Under the pieces are notes generated by a model. That model searched no databases and had not been told where the DNA came from. It saw nothing but the letters and a program-made list of their open reading frames with translations. Positions 1-8,054 of a stretch of 60,056 bases of DNA are shown one piece after another. The position numbers and the translations under genes are program-made. Numbering within the stretch: position 1 is the first letter of the stretch; the number at the start of each line of letters is the position of its first letter. The stretch spans positions 1 to 60,056 of the forward strand of contig NZ_JBAKHX010000047.1 of the NCBI RefSeq assembly GCF_036906915.1, given 5' to 3'. This stretch comes from Phytohabitans sp036906915 (GTDB lineage: Bacteria > Actinomycetota > Actinomycetes > Mycobacteriales > Micromonosporaceae).

Positions 1-354
1 CGCAGTGGTGGCAGTGTTGGCGGGTGTCGGCGACGCCACCACCCGACACAGTGACCGCCTGACCCGTCAACCTCAGCGGCCAGGTGTACAACTGTGCAGG
101 TCGATCGGGTCCGGTCGCCCGTCGGCCCACAACGCAGGGCGGATCCGGCAGATGGTGGACCAGCTCGACATCCGTCCACATCGGATCGCCTACGTCCGGC
201 ATATGTGGGTGGTGGGGGAGCCGGTGATGGCTTGAGGGGGCGACAGTTGGATCGGCGGCCCGTTTCGGCGGCCCTGGAGTCGCTCAGACCCGCTGTCGAT
301 CGCCTTCGCGTCCGACAGCGGGCCGGCACGTGCCGGGATGCCGACCGCCCAGGG
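1..354. other. Left flank with no recognised gene
   Basis: A short open frame at 5-235 (76 codons) shows no family I recognise and has no clear ribosome binding site. The only structure I can point to is the inverted repeat at 289-322, listed separately. The stretch may hold the decayed end of a gene that lies left of the window, but nothing in it supports a function. Confidence 0.4.
289..322 (-). terminator. Hairpin downstream of the Cys-rich gene
   Basis: A perfect 10-bp inverted repeat, CCCGCTGTCG (289-298) and CGACAGCGGG (313-322), with a 14-nt loop lies 32 nt past the stop of the minus-strand Cys-rich gene. There is no U-tract, which is common for actinomycete terminators. Reading it as a terminator is inference from position and stem strength. 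Confidence 0.5.
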
Positions 355-762
355 TCAGCTCATTGCGGCCAGCAGTTCGCGGCACGCCTGCTCGCATGCC
401 CGGCAGGCATCCGCGCAGATGCGGCAGTGCTCGTGCTCCGCGGCGTGGGAAGCGCACTCGTCGCCGCAGGACTTACACGCCATCGCGCACGCCTCCAGTA
501 GGGTGCGGCTGATGTTGGCGTCGTATCCGGTATGCCGCGACAGCACACGGGCGGTGGTGGCGCAGATGTCCGCGCAGTCCATGTTCGTGCGGATGCACTT
601 GGTCAGCTCAGCCACCATGCCCTCGCTTAGGCAGGCGTCCGCGCAGGCGGTGCAGGCCTCGCTGCACGCGATAAGGGCGTCGATGGTGAACGCCAGCGTG
701 CGGCGGTCAAGGTTGATCTCAGCAGGGTAGGTTTCCAGCATCGGCAACGTGGTGGTGGTCAT
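355..762 (-). CDS. Four-helix-bundle copper-storage-like protein (Csp/DUF326 family)
   Basis: The 135-residue product has 16 cysteines in CxxxC-like patterns along predicted helices, for example ACSEACTACADAC near residue 35, EACAMACKSCGDEC in the middle, and CRICADACRACEQAC near the C-terminus. This is the signature of Csp proteins, four-helix bundles that store Cu(I) through thiols lining the core. There is no signal peptide, so a cytosolic Csp3-like role in copper buffering is likely. An ATG five codons upstream (777) is possible, but an AGGAGG (768-773) sits six nt before the ATG at 762 and decides the start. A hairpin follows the stop. A small frame ending at 759 overlaps the start by ATGA. 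Confidence 0.88.
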   Translation of the reverse strand: MTTTTLPMLETYPAEINLDRRTLAFTIDALIACSEACTACADACLSEGMVAELTKCIRTNMDCADICATTARVLSRHTGYDANISRTLLEACAMACKSCGDECASHAAEHEHCRICADACRACEQACRELLAAMS

Positions 763-920
763 GTGAACCTCCTCCAATAGCGAACGAACACAGCGATACC
801 GTGCGCGTACCCATACGCCGAATCCGCAAACTCAACGGCCTGTCCGCGCACCGATCCCCGGAGCGCACCCACGGCCGCCCTAGCCGGTGCCCCGCCGCTC
901 GCGAACACACGCTCAACCAT
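759..920 (-). CDS. Possible 53-residue ORF coupled to the copper-storage gene
   Basis: The frame starts at ATG 920 and ends with a TGA whose first bases overlap the ATG of the Cys-rich gene (ATGA at 759-762), the usual sign of translational coupling. The product is Ala/Arg-rich at first and ends in an aromatic stretch (YGYAHGIAVFVRYW). About 70% of third positions are G/C, lower than in well-supported genes here. The frame stays open upstream of the ATG, so this could also be the tail of a decayed gene. I recognise no family. Confidence 0.3.
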   Translation of the reverse strand: MVERVFASGGAPARAAVGALRGSVRGQAVEFADSAYGYAHGIAVFVRYWRRFT

Positions 921-993
921 CTCGCGCGCCGCCCGCGCCAGCGGGGTGTTGCTGCGGTGCTGGTTACAGCGGTGTCGAACCGGGCTAGGTAAT

Positions 994-1004
994 GGAACGG
1001 TTCC
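994..1004. promoter_or_regulatory. Small palindrome in the 921-1108 intergenic stretch
   Basis: GGAAC-G-GTTCC is a perfect 11-bp palindrome about 105 bp upstream of the TPR gene. Further down, TATCCT at 1081-1086 could be a -10 element for that gene, with no convincing -35 at the normal distance. The rest of the divergent region shows nothing I can assign. Confidence 0.25.
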
Positions 1005-1108
1005 TGTGACGCGTCGGGCTAGCGGCAGCGAGACGGCCGCCTGTCTTGCCGCGTTGACCTCAATCTCCTCCGGACGGCACTATCCTCTGTGTACAAAGGA
1101 GGGCGCCC

Positions 1109-2398
1109 ATGAGCTGGTTCGGTGACGATGATGCCGCTTCGCAGATGCTGGCCACGGCGGTCGCTTCCGCCCGCAATGGGGACCCCCGACTCGCCGTCCA
1201 CGTCTGCCAACAGATCCTGGCCGACCCCGGGACGGATCTCGGGCAACGGTTCCAGGAGGTCGACCGGCTACGCGAGGCAGTGGCAACCAACACCCTCGCC
1301 TGGCTGCTGCTCGGATCGTTCCAGGTTGACTTCGCCATCGACACCGGCGTCGATCTCGACCGGGTACGGGGCTGGCTACTGCCGATGCGGCAGCGGGCGG
1401 ACGAGCACCTCCGCGCGCGGCCGGCAGAACTGGAGGTACACGAGCTGCGGTCGGTGATCCTCGTACACCTGGGTGACGTCGCGGCCCGTACCGGTGGGGT
1501 CTTAGCGGGCAGGGACTTCTATCTGGAGGCGTTAGAGGGAGCCCAGGTGCTGGCAGCCGCGCACCCTTCGGAGCCACGCTGGCAGCGCCGCCTGGGCCTG
1601 GTGCACACCAAGATCGGCAACCTGGCCGCAGAGAGGGGCGAGTTGGAGGAGGCGACCGCCGCCTATCGTGAGAGCCTGCGCCTGGCTAAGGCGATGGTCG
1701 CGACGGTTCCCGAGATCGCATTGGACGACGTCGCGATCTCCCACGGCAAGCTCGCCCAAATGGCGTCCCGGCTCGGCGACCGCGACACGGCGCGAGAGCA
1801 CCTGGAGGCAGCCCGGGAGGCGGCCGAGCGACGGGTCGGACTTGTGCCCGGCGATCCGGATGCCCTGCGGTCGCTGTCCATCGTGCTGGAGCGCATCGGG
1901 GACCTGGCCCTCGAGACCGATGACCTGGAGACGGCCCGAATCGCCTACCACGACAACTTCAGGATCGTAGAGAGCCTGGTGCGTGCAGACCCCGGCCACT
2001 CCGGATGGCAGTACGACCTGGCCGTCTGCCACCAGCGGCTGGGCATGCTGGCCATGGCCGCCGGCGACCTCGCGGCCGCGCGGAAGGAGCACGCGGCGAG
2101 CGTGGCCGTCGGTGAACGTCTGGCCGCAGCTCTCCCCGATGAGCTGATGTTGGTTGCGCATCTGGCCGCCGGCTACGCGAACCTGAGCTCGGTAGCGGCA
2201 CAGCGGGCCGATTACGCCGAGGCCGCCGAACTGCTCGGGCGCGAGGCCGCCGTCCTGGCCGACCTGATGGGACGGGACCCCGGCAACCCCCGCTGGCCCG
2301 CCCGCCTGGAGGAGAACCGCCAGGAGCGGGCGGAACTGGACACGGCGCCTGCTTCCCGCCCGCCCTCCCGATGGCCATTCGGCCGCCGCAGAAATTGA
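1109..2398 (+). CDS. Tetratricopeptide-repeat protein
   Basis: The 429-residue soluble protein has no signal peptide or membrane segment. From about residue 165 to 405 it carries at least five TPR-like helical pairs with an extended period of about 50 residues. Each has the recurring core LG.LA...G....A...Y..SL and ends in a P-containing turn (AHPSEPRW, VPEIA, VPGDPDA, ADPGHSGW, DPGNPRW). The N-terminal 150 residues are helical and lack a recognisable domain. Start: AAAGGAGGG lies 6 nt before the ATG. TPR proteins of this kind scaffold protein interactions. The next gene (Hsp70-WD40 fusion) follows in the same direction after 89 nt, so the two may be co-transcribed and act together; that is inference. 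Confidence 0.85.
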   Translation: MSWFGDDDAASQMLATAVASARNGDPRLAVHVCQQILADPGTDLGQRFQEVDRLREAVATNTLAWLLLGSFQVDFAIDTGVDLDRVRGWLLPMRQRADEHLRARPAELEVHELRSVILVHLGDVAARTGGVLAGRDFYLEALEGAQVLAAAHPSEPRWQRRLGLVHTKIGNLAAERGELEEATAAYRESLRLAKAMVATVPEIALDDVAISHGKLAQMASRLGDRDTAREHLEAAREAAERRVGLVPGDPDALRSLSIVLERIGDLALETDDLETARIAYHDNFRIVESLVRADPGHSGWQYDLAVCHQRLGMLAMAAGDLAAARKEHAASVAVGERLAAALPDELMLVAHLAAGYANLSSVAAQRADYAEAAELLGREAAVLADLMGRDPGNPRWPARLEENRQERAELDTAPASRPPSRWPFGRRRN

Positions 2399-2487
2399 CA
2401 ACCCGCCGCGCTTGTCCTCGAGGAATGCAGATGGGCTGATTTCGGGAGCGTCCGGCCTGGTTGTTCGGGTCCCATGTGGAGGCGGTG

Positions 2488-4689
2488 ATGTCGGTGTTGG
2501 TGTCGCCGTGGCCGCCTATCGTGGGGTGGGTGGCGGCTGGGTTCCGGTTGGGGATCGACTTTGGCACGTCCAACACGGTCGCTGTGCTGGCGTGGCCGGA
2601 TGGGCGGGTGCGGCCGCTGCTCTTTGATGGCTCGCCGCTCTTGCCCTCTGGTGTGTGCGCGGAAAGTGGGGCCGGGTTGTCGACGGGCCGTGATGCGCGG
2701 CACGCAGCGCGGAGCCGACCGGAGTGTTTCGAACCGGCGCCGAAGCGGCTTGTCGGGGTATCGGAGTCGGTGCTTCTGGGTGGGATCGAGGTGCCGGTGG
2801 TGGACGTGGTCGCTGCCGTGTTGAGTCGGGTCCGTGAGGAGGCTGAACGGGTCGCTGGCGTGCCGGTGGACACCGCGGTGCTTTCCTGCCCCGCAGGATG
2901 GGGGAATGCCCGCCGTCGCGTACTTTCGGCTGCGGCGGCGCGGGCAGGGCTGGATGTGGGCCATGTGGTGCCAGAGCCGGTGGCGGCTGCCGGCTACTTC
3001 GTCGGCCTGCGACGCGTACGGCTGGCGGTGGGTACCAGCGCGGTGGTGTACGACTTTGGCGGCGGCACCTTCGACGCCGCGGTGGTCCGCCGCACGCGGG
3101 CCGGGTTCGAGGTGCTGGCGATCGACGGGCTGGCCGATGCCGGCGGCGCGGACATCGACGCGGCGGTGGTCGCCGGGCTCGGTGGGGCGCTGACTACGCG
3201 AGACGAGACTTTGTGGCGGCGGCTCACCGTACCGGGGACATCGGCCGACCGGCGGGCTGCCTGGCAGCTGTGGGACGACGTGCGCACGGCCAAAGAGATG
3301 CTATCCCGGGTGCCGCACACGGTGGTACACGTACCGCTGTTGGACGACGATCTGCCGTTGGGACGGGAGGAGCTGGAGCGGCTCGCGACCCCGATTGTGG
3401 CCCGTACGGTAGTCGCCACCCGAGCAGCTGTCGCGGCGGCCGGGGTGCCGGCGGGTGCGCTGGCGGCGGTGTTTCTGGTCGGCGGCGCCAGCCGACTGCC
3501 GCTCGCCGCGACGCTGCTGCACCGGGAGTTCGGAATCGCGCCGACCGTCGTCGAACAGCCGGAGCTCGTCGTCGCCGAAGGCGTGCTCGGCGCACCGCCC
3601 GCCTCGCCGGCGAGCCCGCCACCCCAGCAGTCGCGGCCACGGGTACTCGCGGAGTCGCCGCCGGGCGGCTCCGCCGCCCGGCGGCGTTGGCGCGTCCCGG
3701 TAACCGCGACGGTGGCGTTGCTTGTGCTCGCCGCGGCCGTCGAGGCTACGCCGCGGCTACTGTCGGCCCTGCGCGACGATGACTCAAACGAGTCCACCGT
3801 GGTCTCGCAGTACGTGCTTGAGACCGGGGGAAGAACAGTACTGGACTTGGACTTCAGCCCAGACGGACGGCTGCTGGCCGTCAACGACGGCGACGAGACG
3901 GTGCAGATCTGGGACGTCGCTAGCCGAAGGCAGATGGGCAACTCGCACCCCGCTCAGGTCGGTGTGATCAGCGCGGTGGCCTTTGCCGGCAACGGGCGGC
4001 TAGCAACCGCTGGCGACAAGGGCCAGGTGCGGATCTGGAACGTGGCCGACCGCACCGAGTCCGGGCAACCGATGGCCATCGACCGGACCGTCGGATCGGT
4101 GGCGTCCAACGAACGGTTGCTGGCCGCCGCGGCCGGTGATCAGGTCCGTATGTGGGATCTGACGACCGGAGACGAGACCGGTCACCTGGCGGCCGAGGGC
4201 GGGAATGGTGTGCTGTCTGTGGAGTTCAGCGCGGACGGCACCGCGATCGCGGCCGCTGGCTTCGACGGGTTATGGCTGTGGAACTTGGCCGCAGGGCGCC
4301 GGCAGGTCATCGCCGACCACAGTGGGCCCGCGTATTCGCTCGCGTTCAGCCCGGACGGCCGTACCCTGGTCACGGGCCGCCACGACGGTGGTGCCACCCT
4401 GTGGGACACCGGCACTGGTCGGCGCATGGCCATCCTCGAAGACGCCGAAGCCACCGAGGTGCCTGTCGTCGACTTCAGCGCGGACGGCGAGCATGTGGTC
4501 ACGGCCGGCTTCGGCCCTGTCGCCAGTACGTTCCCCGTGCGGATCTGGGAAGCCACGGCCCCGAACGCCGTGGTGGAAACCCTTTCGATCAACTTCCAGC
4601 CACGCGCGGTTCGCTACAGTCCGGACGGCCGGTACCTTGCCGTCGCCGGAACCAACGTGATCCTATTCGAACTCGCCGGCGACAGGTAA
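2488..4689 (+). CDS. Hsp70-type ATPase joined by a TM segment to a seven-bladed WD40 propeller
   Basis: The 733-residue protein opens with an actin/Hsp70 nucleotide-binding domain: phosphate-1 motif GIDFGTSNT (22-30), phosphate-2 DFGGGTFD (about 189-196) and the adenosine motif VFLVGGASRLP (about 327). The substrate-binding domain of DnaK is absent. Instead, a basic stretch (ARRRWR) precedes one hydrophobic segment (about 402-420), followed by seven WD40 blades (about 440-733), each with a strand like LAFSPDG and a closing VRIWD. The positive-inside rule puts the ATPase in the cytoplasm and the propeller outside. The start is the ATG with GGAGG five nt upstream; an in-frame TTG at 2461 is less likely. 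Partner and function are unknown; the TPR gene upstream is the obvious candidate partner. Confidence 0.85.
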   Translation: MSVLVSPWPPIVGWVAAGFRLGIDFGTSNTVAVLAWPDGRVRPLLFDGSPLLPSGVCAESGAGLSTGRDARHAARSRPECFEPAPKRLVGVSESVLLGGIEVPVVDVVAAVLSRVREEAERVAGVPVDTAVLSCPAGWGNARRRVLSAAAARAGLDVGHVVPEPVAAAGYFVGLRRVRLAVGTSAVVYDFGGGTFDAAVVRRTRAGFEVLAIDGLADAGGADIDAAVVAGLGGALTTRDETLWRRLTVPGTSADRRAAWQLWDDVRTAKEMLSRVPHTVVHVPLLDDDLPLGREELERLATPIVARTVVATRAAVAAAGVPAGALAAVFLVGGASRLPLAATLLHREFGIAPTVVEQPELVVAEGVLGAPPASPASPPPQQSRPRVLAESPPGGSAARRRWRVPVTATVALLVLAAAVEATPRLLSALRDDDSNESTVVSQYVLETGGRTVLDLDFSPDGRLLAVNDGDETVQIWDVASRRQMGNSHPAQVGVISAVAFAGNGRLATAGDKGQVRIWNVADRTESGQPMAIDRTVGSVASNERLLAAAAGDQVRMWDLTTGDETGHLAAEGGNGVLSVEFSADGTAIAAAGFDGLWLWNLAAGRRQVIADHSGPAYSLAFSPDGRTLVTGRHDGGATLWDTGTGRRMAILEDAEATEVPVVDFSADGEHVVTAGFGPVASTFPVRIWEATAPNAVVETLSINFQPRAVRYSPDGRYLAVAGTNVILFELAGDR

Positions 4690-4924
4690 CAGCCGGAAAC
4701 CCAGGTGACCGACTCGCGGACAGCGGTGGTCGGTCCGGAAGTTCACTGCGCGTGATCAACCGCGTTCCGGTGCGCTGACTCGCCGGCAGCGGTGCCGCGG
4801 TCGGTCTGGCTGTGTATCAAGACCGGACAGTCCCGGGGTGGCGTTTCGGCCGGTCCGACGGAAGCCGGCCGGTCTCGCCACCGATGATGACTCACTGCGC
4901 GAGGTCCGGCCGGCCGGCCGTCAC

Positions 4925-5318
4925 CAGAGCAGCGGGCCTTCTTCGCTGAAGAATCCGGCAGCAGAGCCGCGAAGGGGCCGTCGGGGTCGCTGGTGAGGGT
5001 CAGCGACGCGGCGTGGCTGCTGGCGTTGACGATGCGCGGCGCTGGTGAGCGTCGAAGTAGCGGCAGCATGGCGTTGGTCACGGCGATGACGCCGAAGACG
5101 TTGGTCTCGAACCGTTCCTCGACCTGTCGTGCGGCCGCCTGGATGGTGGTCGGGTCGGTGACGCCCAGGGCGACCGTGTGCACGTCGCCGCCCACCGCGC
5201 GCAGCGCTGCCGCGGCCTGCTCGCCGCGCTGTGGTCTCTGGCGCCGATCAGGACCGTCATGCCCATTGCGGCGAGTTGCTCGGCGGCCCCGCGGCCGAAC
5301 TCCTTTGTGGAGGGTCAT
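4925..5318 (-). pseudogene. Decayed short-chain dehydrogenase gene
   Basis: Two frames must be joined to read the SDR. One gives EQLAAMGMTVLIGARD (end of the Rossmann glycine loop, then beta-2), and a neighbouring frame continues with RGEQAAAALRAVGGDVHTVAL and then TNVFGVIAVTNAMLPLLRRS. Between the helix ending EERF and TNVFG, the strand with the NNAG motif is deleted. The active-site segment after IVNASSHAAS degenerates before any YxxxK. A frameshift, an internal deletion and a missing catalytic motif make a functional enzyme very unlikely. The left boundary is approximate. Confidence 0.7.
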
Positions 5319-6055
5319 GACACGCCGAAGGGTGGGAAGTCGCTGTCTGGCAGCCGCTGCCCGATGGTGAGGTTGAGAGGGTCGGTCACCACGTGCCGCG
5401 GGGCGCCGAGGTAGGTCAGGTCAGCGTCCACGTAGATGACGACGTGTGCGATCCGAGGGTCGTCGGTGAGGTTCGGTGTCGCGGTGTGGGCCAGGTACGC
5501 GTTGTGGAAGGTGCAGTCGCCGGCGCGGAGCGGCACGGTGACCCGCTCCTGCCACGCGAGTTCGGGCGCGAGCCGAAACAGGTCTGTGCTGTCGGTCAGA
5601 TCCTGCGGGCGCAACCCACGCAGCCCGTGCGACCCGGGGATGAACGTCATGCAGCCGCGCTCGACCGGTACGTCGACCAGCGCCACCCAGGCCGACAGGG
5701 CGTGCCGGGAGTTGCCGTGCGGCCAGTACGGCTGGTCCTGGTGGAACTCGGTGGCCGCGCCGTTGTGTGGCGGCTTGATGAGCAGTTGGTCGTGCCACAG
5801 GCGCAGCGGGATGCCGGCCAGGCGCCCAGCGATGGCTGCCAGGTCCGGGCTCAGGGTCAGCTCCCGCAACGTGTCGTCCTGCCGCCACACCTGTAGCAGC
5901 TGAGTGAAGGTCGCCGCCTCGTGGTGGTCCGCGATCCGGTCCTGCGCGGCTGTCGCCGCCGCGCGGAACCGCTCGGCGTCCGCCGGCGAGATGACCTTAG
6001 GGACATGGACAAAACCATCACGCCTGTACGCCTCGACGAGGTCTTCGCTAATCAT
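5315..6055 (-). CDS. Phytanoyl-CoA dioxygenase (PhyH) family oxygenase
   Basis: The 246-residue protein is a cupin-fold Fe(II)/2-oxoglutarate-dependent oxygenase. The iron facial triad is visible as HQD (H105, D107) in TEFHQDQPYW and H190 in AHTATPN. R201 in DPRIAHVV is the expected 2-oxoglutarate-binding arginine. Such enzymes hydroxylate small molecules, often lipids or secondary metabolites; the substrate cannot be told. The start ATG at 6055 has GGGAG about 8 nt upstream; an in-frame ATG at 6076 is possible. It is divergent from an AraC regulator with a palindrome between them, suggesting control by that regulator. The 3' end touches the decayed SDR. Confidence 0.88.
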   Translation of the reverse strand: MISEDLVEAYRRDGFVHVPKVISPADAERFRAAATAAQDRIADHHEAATFTQLLQVWRQDDTLRELTLSPDLAAIAGRLAGIPLRLWHDQLLIKPPHNGAATEFHQDQPYWPHGNSRHALSAWVALVDVPVERGCMTFIPGSHGLRGLRPQDLTDSTDLFRLAPELAWQERVTVPLRAGDCTFHNAYLAHTATPNLTDDPRIAHVVIYVDADLTYLGAPRHVVTDPLNLTIGQRLPDSDFPPFGVS

Positions 6056-6077
6056 GCTGCGCTCCCAACTTGGCATA

Positions 6078-6091
6078 GTGTCTGGTGACAC
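6078..6091. promoter_or_regulatory. Palindrome between PhyH and AraC genes
   Basis: GTGTC-TGGT-GACAC is a perfect inverted repeat in the 98-bp divergent spacer, 23-36 bp upstream of the PhyH start. It is a plausible operator for the AraC-family regulator, although AraC proteins more often use direct repeats. Confidence 0.35.
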
Positions 6092-6153
6092 GCTGGCATG
6101 CAGGCGACGCGCGGTGCTAGGACAGTCGGGCGCACTGGTAGCACAATCTTCGC

Positions 6154-7005
6154 ATGCACCGAGTACAGCGGGCCGAGGTCTTCGCCACCGTCGCCGTGGC
6201 CGCTGAGCGGTTCGACCGGCTGCCGGCGACGGCGGCGCACAGCCACGACTTCATCGAGCTGGCCGTGGTGACCCGCGGCACGGCCACCCATCGCGCGGCG
6301 AGCGGGGTCCGGCGCCTGCGACGCGGGTCGGTGATCCTGCTGCGTCCTGGCGACTGGCATGGCTATGAGGACTGCCGAGGGCTGTCGGTCAGCAATCTCT
6401 ATGTGGCACCGGAGGTGTTCCGGCGGGAGCTGGCCTGGACCCGCGAGGAGCCGCAACTCGGCCGCCTGGGCTGGCTGGGCGCCGCCGGCTCACCGGACGG
6501 ACAGCCCTGGCAGCTTCCGGCCGGCACGCTGGCGATGGTAGAGAACGCCATGCCCGAGATGGCCGGCAACGCCCCTGGCCCCGGGTACGCCATGCGACTC
6601 GGCCTGCTGCTGTGCGTGCTCGGCGCGGTCACCGACGTCGATCGCGACCGGGAGGTCCCGCCGGCACACCGCGCTCATCCGGCCGTGCTCGCGGCCACCC
6701 GGCTACTGGAGGAGGACGTCGCAGCACAGTGGACGCTGAGCGCCCTCGCCGGCGCGGTCCACGTTTCCGCGGCACACCTGGCGCGGCAGTTCACCGCCCA
6801 ACTGGGCGCGCCACCCATCGCGTACCTGGGCCGGCTGCGCGCCGAACGCGCCGCGGCCCTGCTCATCGAGACGGACCTGCCCGTGGCGGCGATCGGTCGG
6901 CTGGTCGGCTGGCTGGACCCGAACTACGCAAGCCGGCGGTTCCGCCAGCATTTCGGGCACAGCCCCGCGGCGTACCGCCGGCGATTCCGCCTCGCCGCCA
7001 CGTAG
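6154..7005 (+). CDS. AraC-family transcriptional regulator
   Basis: The 283-residue protein has an N-terminal cupin sensor, with AHSHDFIELAVVTRGT at about 28-43 and the barrel motif LLRPGDWHGY at about 63-72. A C-terminal AraC DNA-binding domain covers about 190-280, with two helix-turn-helix units (LSALAGAVHVSAAHLARQF and VAAIGRLVGWLDPNYASRRF) and the usual end HSPAAYRRRFR. The cupin type resembles regulators that sense small aromatic or sugar ligands. The gene is divergent from the PhyH oxygenase and probably controls it. The start is the first ATG; no strong ribosome binding site is visible. Confidence 0.9.
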   Translation: MHRVQRAEVFATVAVAAERFDRLPATAAHSHDFIELAVVTRGTATHRAASGVRRLRRGSVILLRPGDWHGYEDCRGLSVSNLYVAPEVFRRELAWTREEPQLGRLGWLGAAGSPDGQPWQLPAGTLAMVENAMPEMAGNAPGPGYAMRLGLLLCVLGAVTDVDRDREVPPAHRAHPAVLAATRLLEEDVAAQWTLSALAGAVHVSAAHLARQFTAQLGAPPIAYLGRLRAERAAALLIETDLPVAAIGRLVGWLDPNYASRRFRQHFGHSPAAYRRRFRLAAT

Positions 7006-7076
7006 ACCAGCGCTTTTGCCGCCCATGGCACGGGCCGGCGTGCTGTCTCCTCGGCCGGACTCGACCGGCTGAAGCA

Positions 7077-7160
7077 GGCGGTGGAGTTGGCTGGCCCCAC
7101 TTCCTGGCCCGGCTCACCGCCGCGGCGTCCGGCCACGACCCCGGCCCCGACCCCGTTCGC
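7077..7160 (+). pseudogene. Possible C-terminal remnant of an SRPBCC (AHSA1-like) protein
   Basis: One frame reads GWPHFLARLTAAASGHDPGPDP, close to the terminal helix and tail common in AHSA1-type SRPBCC proteins. Nothing of the upstream beta sheet remains. It lies in a 277-bp stretch between the AraC and VOC genes that otherwise shows nothing. The identification rests on one short motif. Confidence 0.3.
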
Positions 7161-7282
7161 GTCCACCACCGCGCAACTCCGCTTAACCGGCGGCCGCCGG
7201 ACCGATGAGTTCGCCGGCCGGCCGGGATCAATCAGGGTGTCGCGGGCGGCGAGTGCCCGCCTCTATGGAGAGGATCTTGTAA

Positions 7283-7636
7283 GTGTCTGCACACTTTGTC
7301 TGGTTCGACGTGACCGCCGACGACGCCGACCGGGCGCGCGAGTTCTACACCAGCCTGTTCGGCTGGAGCGCCGGGGACGGGGCCGGGGGATATTCGACGT
7401 GGTTCAGCGACGGCGGGCAGCCCTGGGCCGGCGTCGCACCGGCCGAGCGAGCGGTCCCGGCCGGCCGGTGGGTGCCGTACGTGGTTGTCGACGACCTGGA
7501 CGCGGCGACCAAGCGCGCCGTCGCGCTCGGCGCCACGGTCGTCGCCGAGGCCACGCAGGGGCCGGGCGGCACCTCGGTGACCATCACCGACCCGGCCGGC
7601 GCCCACCTGGCGCTGTTCGTACCCCGATCGAGCTGA
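7283..7636 (+). CDS. VOC-family (glyoxalase/bleomycin-resistance fold) protein
   Basis: This is a single small vicinal-oxygen-chelate module of 117 residues, shorter than two-domain glyoxalases. The opening HFVWFDVTADDADRAREFY and the closing TITDPAGAHLALF are typical of VOC proteins annotated as hydroxylases or glyoxalases. The first strand has a histidine (HFVWFD) and the late strand a HLALF; metal ligands are otherwise not obvious. The start is a GTG with GGAGAGG about 10 nt upstream. Neighbours are a dead ABC fragment and a SigG-like sigma factor, so it probably belongs to that sigma-factor neighbourhood. The substrate is unknown. Confidence 0.8.
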   Translation: MSAHFVWFDVTADDADRAREFYTSLFGWSAGDGAGGYSTWFSDGGQPWAGVAPAERAVPAGRWVPYVVVDDLDAATKRAVALGATVVAEATQGPGGTSVTITDPAGAHLALFVPRSS

Positions 7637-7707
7637 CAATCGCCCGCTGCCGGGCCCCGTCGACGCGACGGTGGACCCGGCGGCGCGGCGGCCACAGCGC
7701 CGGCGGC

Positions 7708-7914
7708 GCCGTCGTGCGCGAACGTGAGCCGGGTGCGGCCAACCGCGGCCTTGAGCCGGGCCGGTGTGTCCAGAGCGATGATCTCACCGTGATCGATGAT
7801 CGCGAGCTGGTCGGACAGTTCGTCGGCCTCTTCCAGGTACTGGGTGGTGAGAAAGACGGTCACGCCCTGCTCGCGCAGGTGGCGGATGTGCGCCCACAGC
7901 GCCCGTGTCGCTGC
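7708..7914 (-). pseudogene. Fragment of a DrrA-type ABC ATPase
   Basis: The frame reads LWAHIRHLREQGVTVFLTTQYLEEADELSDQLAIIDHGEIIALDTP with breaks only at the ends. This is the segment from the D-loop to the H-loop (T-T-Q in place of T-T-H, normal for DrrA proteins). Walker A, signature and Walker B are missing, as is the permease. A strong palindrome (7923-7954) sits exactly at the upstream edge, suggesting rearrangement there. Confidence 0.75.
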
Positions 7915-7922
7915 GAGTGGCC

Positions 7923-7954
7923 GCCGTGCGGTGGGGCAGGCCCCACCGCACGGC
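7923..7954. repeat. Perfect 14-bp-stem palindrome
   Basis: GCCGTGCGGTGGGG (7923-7936), a CAGG loop, then CCCCACCGCACGGC (7941-7954). The stem is perfect and very GC-rich. It borders the ABC ATPase fragment and lies 100 bp upstream of the SigG-like gene. It could act as a bidirectional terminator or be a REP-like palindrome; I see no second copy in the window. Confidence 0.6.
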
Positions 7955-8054
7955 GACCAGACGCATCGGTCCGGACGACGCAGAGGTGTCAATCCTGTCG
8001 CGTGGATGGGGGCGGCCTCGCGAGCGTGTCACACCACGGAATTACGGTGGGCCG

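Noticed and set aside
1532..2401. 289-codon minus frame opposite the TPR gene
   Set aside because: No motif and no ribosome binding site; the plus frame shows regular TPR units.
6863..7231. Minus-strand ORF across the AraC 3' end
   Set aside because: Composition is a mirror of the GC-rich plus strand, with no motif and no ribosome binding site.
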